From assembly GCA_963780165.1 (NCBI GenBank), contig CAWABB010000001.1, forward strand, positions 2,170,001 through 2,234,000: 64,000 nt of DNA. The letters are read 5' to 3'. Each line of letters opens with the position of its first letter. Position 1 is the first letter of the stretch. The position numbers and the translations under genes were made by a program. Below the pieces are notes generated by a model. It saw only the letters and a list, made by a program, of their open reading frames with translations, was not told where the DNA came from and did no database searches. The DNA is from CAWABB01 sp963780165 (lineage in GTDB: Bacteria; Bacteroidota; Ignavibacteria; UBA10030; UBA6906). Positions 60,084 through 64,000 of this stretch are shown here, piece by piece.

Positions 60084-62758
60084 CGCCCTCCTGGAAAGCG
60101 GTCGCCCTCCCGGCGCTTGTAGCCGTGGCTGCGGGGCTGCTTCTCGTCGCGAGCCTGCCCGCGCTCGAAGACGGCGTGACGCGCGGGAAGTACGCGGTCC
60201 GCGGTCCGATCCCCGCAGACACCAACATCGTTCTCGTGTACATCGACGATCAGGCCGTACAGACACTCGGCTGGCCGGTCCGGCGGAACTTCTACGCTCT
60301 CATGGTCACCGTGCTGCGCGAGCTCAAGGTCCGCGCGATCGGGCTTGAGCCGGTATTCGAGGCCCGCCAGCATGAGTATCTGGAGTACGATGACCTCCTT
60401 GCGACCGTCAGCGCATCGGCCGGCAATGTCGTCGCGACCTCATACTTCGACAGGGTGTCGATGGAAGGGGCCGAGCTCGAGGCTGACAGCGTCGGCGGCG
60501 GCAGGATGCAGGCCAACGTCCGGCTCGTCGCGATGCGGGGGAAAGGGTATCACGGACCGTTCGACGCGCTGCGCGGGTCCGTCGCTGGCGTGGGTCACGT
60601 CAACTTCACCGAGCGCGGCGACGTTCCGGTGTTCATTCAGACAGGGCTCGACCTGGAGCCGTCGTTCGGCCTCGAGATGCTGAGGGTTGCGAGCGGCGGG
60701 CAGGTGAAGTTTCTCGGGTCGGGGGAGGATGGCCGTCCCGGGATCGATGACGGCCGCGTCATCGTGAGCGGGGACTCCGGCGATCGAGCGTTTGACGCGC
60801 CGGGCGGGATCGTGCGGCTCTCGTATCCGGGCCCCCTGACGTCGTTCACGCGATATCCCTTTCTCGAGGTCCTCAGGTCCTACGACGCCCTGCGCGCGGA
60901 CAGGGAACCCGTCCTTCCCGTCGCACGCCTGAAGGACAAGATCGTCCTGGTCGGCCTCCTGGCTGAAGGACGCGGGCAATTTTTTCCCACTCCTGTTGAT
61001 CCGCGAATGCCATCGCTGGCCGTGCACGCGTCGTTTGTCGACAACGCTCTGAACGGACGGCTTCCCACGCCGATCCCATTCTGGCTGCTCGCGCTCGCGT
61101 TGCTGGCGTTTGCCGTCCTCTGCATGCTGGCCGCGACCCGATGTCGTCCGTTGCCGGGCGCCGGACTGATCGCTCTTGCGCTCCTCTCGTGGGCGGGGCT
61201 GTCGCAGGCTCTCTTTGCGGCCGTCTCGATCGTGCTGCCAGTGGTCCCGGCCCTGGTGATTGCCCTCGTGGCCGGCGGGTGGATGCTCGCACGGGGTCAC
61301 AGGGAAACCAGGACCACGGTGACGGCGTTGACAGAAGAGAAGGGCCGGATCCTCGAACAGTTGCGGGATCGCGAGGCGAGAGTCGCAATGCTCGAGCGCG
61401 AACTGGCGGGGGCGGAGAGCTCCGGGGCCGCCGAGCGCACCAGGGAGTTGCTTGAGGAAATCAGGGCGTACAAGTCCGAGATCCGGACCCTTGCCTCGCG
61501 CGCCGACGATATGGAGCCGTACGCCGCAGGCCCCTCCGCGGCAGCCGGCCCTCCTGCCGTGTTCGAAGGGATGGTGTACGCGCAGCACGGAGCGTTGCGG
61601 CAGGTTGTTGAGTTTGTCGGCAAGATCGCGGATAGTACGGCACCCGTCTTGATCCTTGGCGAGAGCGGTACCGGGAAGGAGATGATCGCCAGGGCGATCC
61701 ACGCACGGAGCGGCAGGAAGTCCGGCCCGTTCGTTGCGGTCAACTGCGGGGCACTCTCGGAGGGGCTTCTGGAGAGCGAGCTCTTCGGGCACGAAAAAGG
61801 AGCCTTCACGGGTGCGGTCAAGGACCGGATGGGGCGGTTTGAGCTGGCCCATCAGGGCACCATCCTTCTCGACGAGATCGGGGAGACCACCGACGGATTC
61901 CAGGTGAAGCTGTTGCGCATCCTGCAGCGCGGCGAGTTCGAGCGCGTCGGCGGAGCGCAGACGCTGCACGCAGATGTTCGCGTCGTCGCCGCGACGAATC
62001 GGAACCTCAAGGAGCTCGTCCGCACAGGGGGATTCCGGGAGGACCTCTTCTACCGGCTGAACGTCCTCACGGTGGAGATCGCTCCCCTGCGGGAGCGGAG
62101 AGAAGACATCCCGTTGCTTGTGCAGCACTTCCTCCGGAGCGAGGGCGATGGGTTGAGCATCTCGCGGAACGTCATGGAAGCGCTCGAAGCGTACAGCTGG
62201 CCCGGGAACATTCGCGAGCTCGAGAGCGCAATCCGGCGGGCCGCGCTGCTTGCGCGCGCGGATCAGCGGTCGATGATCAGCGTGAAGGACCTCACGGACG
62301 AAGTCGCTGCCGTCGTTCGGGGAAGGGTCCCTCTTGAAGAGCAGATCCTCACAAGCCTGCGTGAGAAAGAGTTTTCGCGCAGCGCCATCACGGCCACGGC
62401 CACGGAGGTGGGCGGACTCAACCGGGGCACCGTCGCCGAGTATCTCCGCGGCGAAGCAATCCGTGCGTTTGTTGAACACCGGTTCGATGTGGAGAAGGCC
62501 GTCCGTGCGGTGTCGCTTTCGGCTGAGGTGAAGGTCAACGACCGCATCAGGAAACGGCTGATCGACTACCTGGCGAACCTGGTCGAGGCACTCGATCGTG
62601 GTCGTCCCTGGAACGAGGTGCGTGAGGGATTGAAACCGAAGATGAAGAATCTCCCGCAGCGGTATCACAAGCATCTTGAAGAGGCTGCAGAGGCGTATTT
62701 TCGAGGGCTCTGGCAGCTCCCCGCAGAGCCTTCTGGCGGCCCCGGGGGTTCACTCTGA
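60080..62758 (+). CDS. Membrane-bound CHASE2-sensor / sigma54 AAA+ activator fusion
   Basis: 892 aa. N-terminal transmembrane segment (~8-30), extracytoplasmic CHASE2 domain ('NIVLVYIDDQAVQTLGWPVRR', 'LKDKIVLVGLLAEGRGQFFPTP'), two or three more transmembrane helices (~320-400), a coiled-coil linker, then a sigma54-interaction domain: Walker A 'ILGESGTGKEMIA', the GAFTGA loop in 'HEKGAFTGAVKDRM', Walker B 'GTILLDEIGE' and 'WPGNIRELESAIRRA'. C-terminal helical region with a possible HTH ('ATEVGGLNRGTVAEYLRG'). The intact GAFTGA loop implies sigma54 activation. CHASE2 normally precedes kinases or cyclases; here it is joined directly to an activator. Last in the envelope operon. Confidence 0.85.
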   Translation: MTPSWKAVALPALVAVAAGLLLVASLPALEDGVTRGKYAVRGPIPADTNIVLVYIDDQAVQTLGWPVRRNFYALMVTVLRELKVRAIGLEPVFEARQHEYLEYDDLLATVSASAGNVVATSYFDRVSMEGAELEADSVGGGRMQANVRLVAMRGKGYHGPFDALRGSVAGVGHVNFTERGDVPVFIQTGLDLEPSFGLEMLRVASGGQVKFLGSGEDGRPGIDDGRVIVSGDSGDRAFDAPGGIVRLSYPGPLTSFTRYPFLEVLRSYDALRADREPVLPVARLKDKIVLVGLLAEGRGQFFPTPVDPRMPSLAVHASFVDNALNGRLPTPIPFWLLALALLAFAVLCMLAATRCRPLPGAGLIALALLSWAGLSQALFAAVSIVLPVVPALVIALVAGGWMLARGHRETRTTVTALTEEKGRILEQLRDREARVAMLERELAGAESSGAAERTRELLEEIRAYKSEIRTLASRADDMEPYAAGPSAAAGPPAVFEGMVYAQHGALRQVVEFVGKIADSTAPVLILGESGTGKEMIARAIHARSGRKSGPFVAVNCGALSEGLLESELFGHEKGAFTGAVKDRMGRFELAHQGTILLDEIGETTDGFQVKLLRILQRGEFERVGGAQTLHADVRVVAATNRNLKELVRTGGFREDLFYRLNVLTVEIAPLRERREDIPLLVQHFLRSEGDGLSISRNVMEALEAYSWPGNIRELESAIRRAALLARADQRSMISVKDLTDEVAAVVRGRVPLEEQILTSLREKEFSRSAITATATEVGGLNRGTVAEYLRGEAIRAFVEHRFDVEKAVRAVSLSAEVKVNDRIRKRLIDYLANLVEALDRGRPWNEVREGLKPKMKNLPQRYHKHLEEAAEAYFRGLWQLPAEPSGGPGGSL

Positions 62759-62771
62759 AACACGGTAAACC

Positions 62772-62800
62772 TTTCCATGTCGCGGCGTGTCCAATATGAT
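62772..62800 (+). promoter_or_regulatory. Promoter of the Spy-like gene
   Basis: TTTCCA (62772-62777), 17-bp spacer, TATGAT (62795-62800); leader of about 45 nt. The -35 is weak. No -24/-12 element that would suggest sigma54 was found. Confidence 0.4.
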
Positions 62801-62851
62801 AGCGGGAATGAAGAGTCAACTTTTGTGACATTTCTCCAGAGGCCTCTGACC

Positions 62852-63241
62852 ATGCGTACAACCACCTCTTTTCTTAGCGCGCTCGTCCTGATTCTTGTCG
62901 CTTCCACCCTTGCAGATGCGCAGCCTTCCGGCCCCACCGCGCCACCCGATAGCGCACGGATTGAGCAGACGATTGCCGACATGAAAGCAAAGGTAAAGAT
63001 TTCCGACGCTCAGGCGACGAAGATCCGCCCCATTCTCCAGGACAACATGGCTGCCATGCAGAGGGACCGGGCTTCGGGTCAGATGAACCGCGAGGCGGCC
63101 CGGGAGCGGATGCTCGCCATGGACGAGAAGATCAAAGCGGTGCTGACCGCCGAGCAGTTGCCGTTGTACGACAAATACCGCGAGGAGCGGCGCCAGATGA
63201 TGCGAGACCGGATGCGTGAGACGCAGGAGAGACCGCAGTGA
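62852..63241 (+). CDS. Spy/CpxP-like periplasmic protein
   Basis: 129 aa from ATG 62852. Signal peptide ('FLSALVLILVASTLADAQ'), then a helical, Met/Arg/Glu-rich domain with 'VLTAEQLPLYDKYREERRQMM', the LTxxQ-type repeat of Spy/CpxP/ZraP proteins that act as periplasmic chaperones or metal/stress sensors. Stop overlaps the GTG of the membrane-fusion protein (GTGA), so it may be co-regulated with an efflux system. Confidence 0.75.
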   Translation: MRTTTSFLSALVLILVASTLADAQPSGPTAPPDSARIEQTIADMKAKVKISDAQATKIRPILQDNMAAMQRDRASGQMNREAARERMLAMDEKIKAVLTAEQLPLYDKYREERRQMMRDRMRETQERPQ

Positions 63242-64000
63242 AGAGAGCAGTGATTGTCGCCGCCGCGGTCGTCGTTGTTGCGGTCGGAGCCTGGGTTGTC
63301 TTCGGGGTCGGGCGAAATGACGCTGAGCCGACCTCGCCGGCCAGCCAGCTGCAACGGGAGGCAAGGCTCGTTCGGGGGGATCTCGAGTTGACCGTCTCTG
63401 CCGACGGCGTCGTGCAGCCGATCAACAAGGTCGAAGTGAAATCAAAAGCGAGCGGCCAGATTCTGGAACTGAACTTCGTCGAAGGGCAGGAGGTCACGAA
63501 AGACGAGCTGCTGATCGCCCTCGATCAAAGGACGGCGCTCAACGATTATGAGCAGGCGAAGGCGGATCTCGAGCTCGCTCAGGCGAACGCCGCCCAGCAG
63601 GAGAACAACTACCGGCGCTCCGGTGAGCTGTTCGAAAAGCACATGATCTCCCAGCAAGAGCTGGATCTGGCGAACGTCGAGTTCGTGCGGGCCAAGTCGT
63701 CGCTCGTCAAGGCCCGCGCGGCGCTGTCGTCGGCCGACGAGCGCCTGCGCGACACGCGGATCCGCGCGCCCATCACGGGGATCATCCTCACGAAGAATGT
63801 GGAGATCGGGCAGATCATCTCTTCGGGTGTGTCGAACGTGGGCGGGGGATCGTTGCTTGCGACCCTTGCCGACATGACGCAGGTGTACGTCGAGACGAAT
63901 GTGGACGAAGTGGACATCGGCCGGGTTGCCGTAGGGCAGACTGCAAAGGTCGTGGCGGACGCGTATCCGGACGATGCATTCACGGGCGAAGTGATCCGGA
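63238..64000 (+). CDS. Membrane-fusion (HlyD/MacA-like) subunit of an efflux pump, 3' truncated
   Basis: Begins at GTG 63238, overlapping the Spy-like stop, and runs off the window after about 254 residues. One N-terminal transmembrane anchor ('VIVAAAVVVVAVGAWVVFGV'). 'VEVKSKASGQILELNFVEGQEVTKDELLIAL' and 'RIRAPITGIILTKNVEIGQII' are the two halves of the lipoyl/biotinyl-like domain, separated by a helical hairpin ('DYEQAKADLELAQANAAQQ' to 'ADERLRDT'). 'VYVETNVDEVDIGRVAVGQTAKV' begins the beta-barrel. MacA-like MFPs pair with MacB or RND pumps and TolC; the partner should lie just downstream. Confidence 0.85.
   Translation, partial: MKRAVIVAAAVVVVAVGAWVVFGVGRNDAEPTSPASQLQREARLVRGDLELTVSADGVVQPINKVEVKSKASGQILELNFVEGQEVTKDELLIALDQRTALNDYEQAKADLELAQANAAQQENNYRRSGELFEKHMISQQELDLANVEFVRAKSSLVKARAALSSADERLRDTRIRAPITGIILTKNVEIGQIISSGVSNVGGGSLLATLADMTQVYVETNVDEVDIGRVAVGQTAKVVADAYPDDAFTGEVIR

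Noticed and set aside
60440..62674. 744-aa minus-strand ORF opposite the CHASE2-sigma54 gene
   Set aside because: Shadow of third-position GC bias; no domain or start signal.

Overview
This is a GC-rich (about 60% by eye), gene-dense bacterial chromosome segment. Two secreted proteins end in the 'NYPNPFNP…' C-terminal domain used by type IX secretion. There is also Kdo/heptose lipopolysaccharide machinery, a DUF5686 outer-membrane protein and BBP2-type and EnvC-like envelope proteins. Together these point to a Gram-negative member of the Bacteroidota/Chlorobi/Ignavibacteria (FCB) assemblage. Promoters that can be read have the ordinary TTGnnA-N17-TAnnnT form, not the TTTG/TAnnTTTG form of Bacteroidia, so a basal lineage (Ignavibacteria-like or a neighbour) is my best guess. 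That placement is inference. I saw no rRNA, tRNA, CRISPR array, transposase or phage gene.

Layout. 1-7.0 kb: a truncated DUF5686 barrel protein, typA, a glycogen phosphorylase with a basic tail, and a lipoprotein. 7.1-13.2 kb, leftward: YIP1 protein, DUF72 protein, small membrane protein, DUF4230 protein, then a UvrD-type helicase split in two by a 1,077-bp segment carrying a homocysteine S-methyltransferase gene. 13.2-19.4 kb, rightward: a probable DNA-damage tolerance cassette. It encodes a Cys-rich 82-aa protein, a Y-family polymerase, a second DUF72 protein, a RecA-like ATPase without a recognisable Walker A, a 117-aa helical protein and a B-family polymerase with a broken motif C. Its promoter has an inverted-repeat operator in the spacer and a second partial copy 31 bp upstream. 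19.6-24.9 kb: two paralogous T9SS cargo proteins. 24.9-28.8 kb, leftward: a DUF885 peptidase and priA. 28.9-32.2 kb, leftward: glnB, porin, amtB. 32.5-40.7 kb, leftward: a small membrane protein, then the envelope operon waaF-like, waaA, larC, M49-like peptidase, SDR, two small ORFs, murB.

40.8-43.5 kb: a MoxR-type AAA+ ATPase with its VWA partner. 43.5-45.2 kb, leftward: a PafA-like phosphatase. 45.3-54.2 kb, rightward: hisA, purE, a PfkB kinase, dapD, rfbD, serS and a heterodimeric ABC exporter. 54.3-55.3 kb: fbp, ending at a strong bidirectional hairpin. 55.4-56.2 kb, leftward: a YbgF/CpoB-like lipoprotein. 56.4-62.8 kb: four genes coupled by ATGA overlaps (TPR lipoprotein, LolB-like DUF4292, EnvC-like M23, CHASE2-sigma54 activator). 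62.8-64 kb: a Spy-like protein and the start of an RND/ABC membrane-fusion protein.

The most interesting part is 13.2-19.4 kb. An intact Y-family polymerase sits with a RecA-like protein that appears non-catalytic and a PolB that appears catalytically compromised. This resembles an ImuA-ImuB-DnaE2 mutasome with the roles redistributed. The split helicase next door is the second thing to check. Most ORFs on the strands opposite the long genes are shadows of the GC-rich codon usage and were left out.
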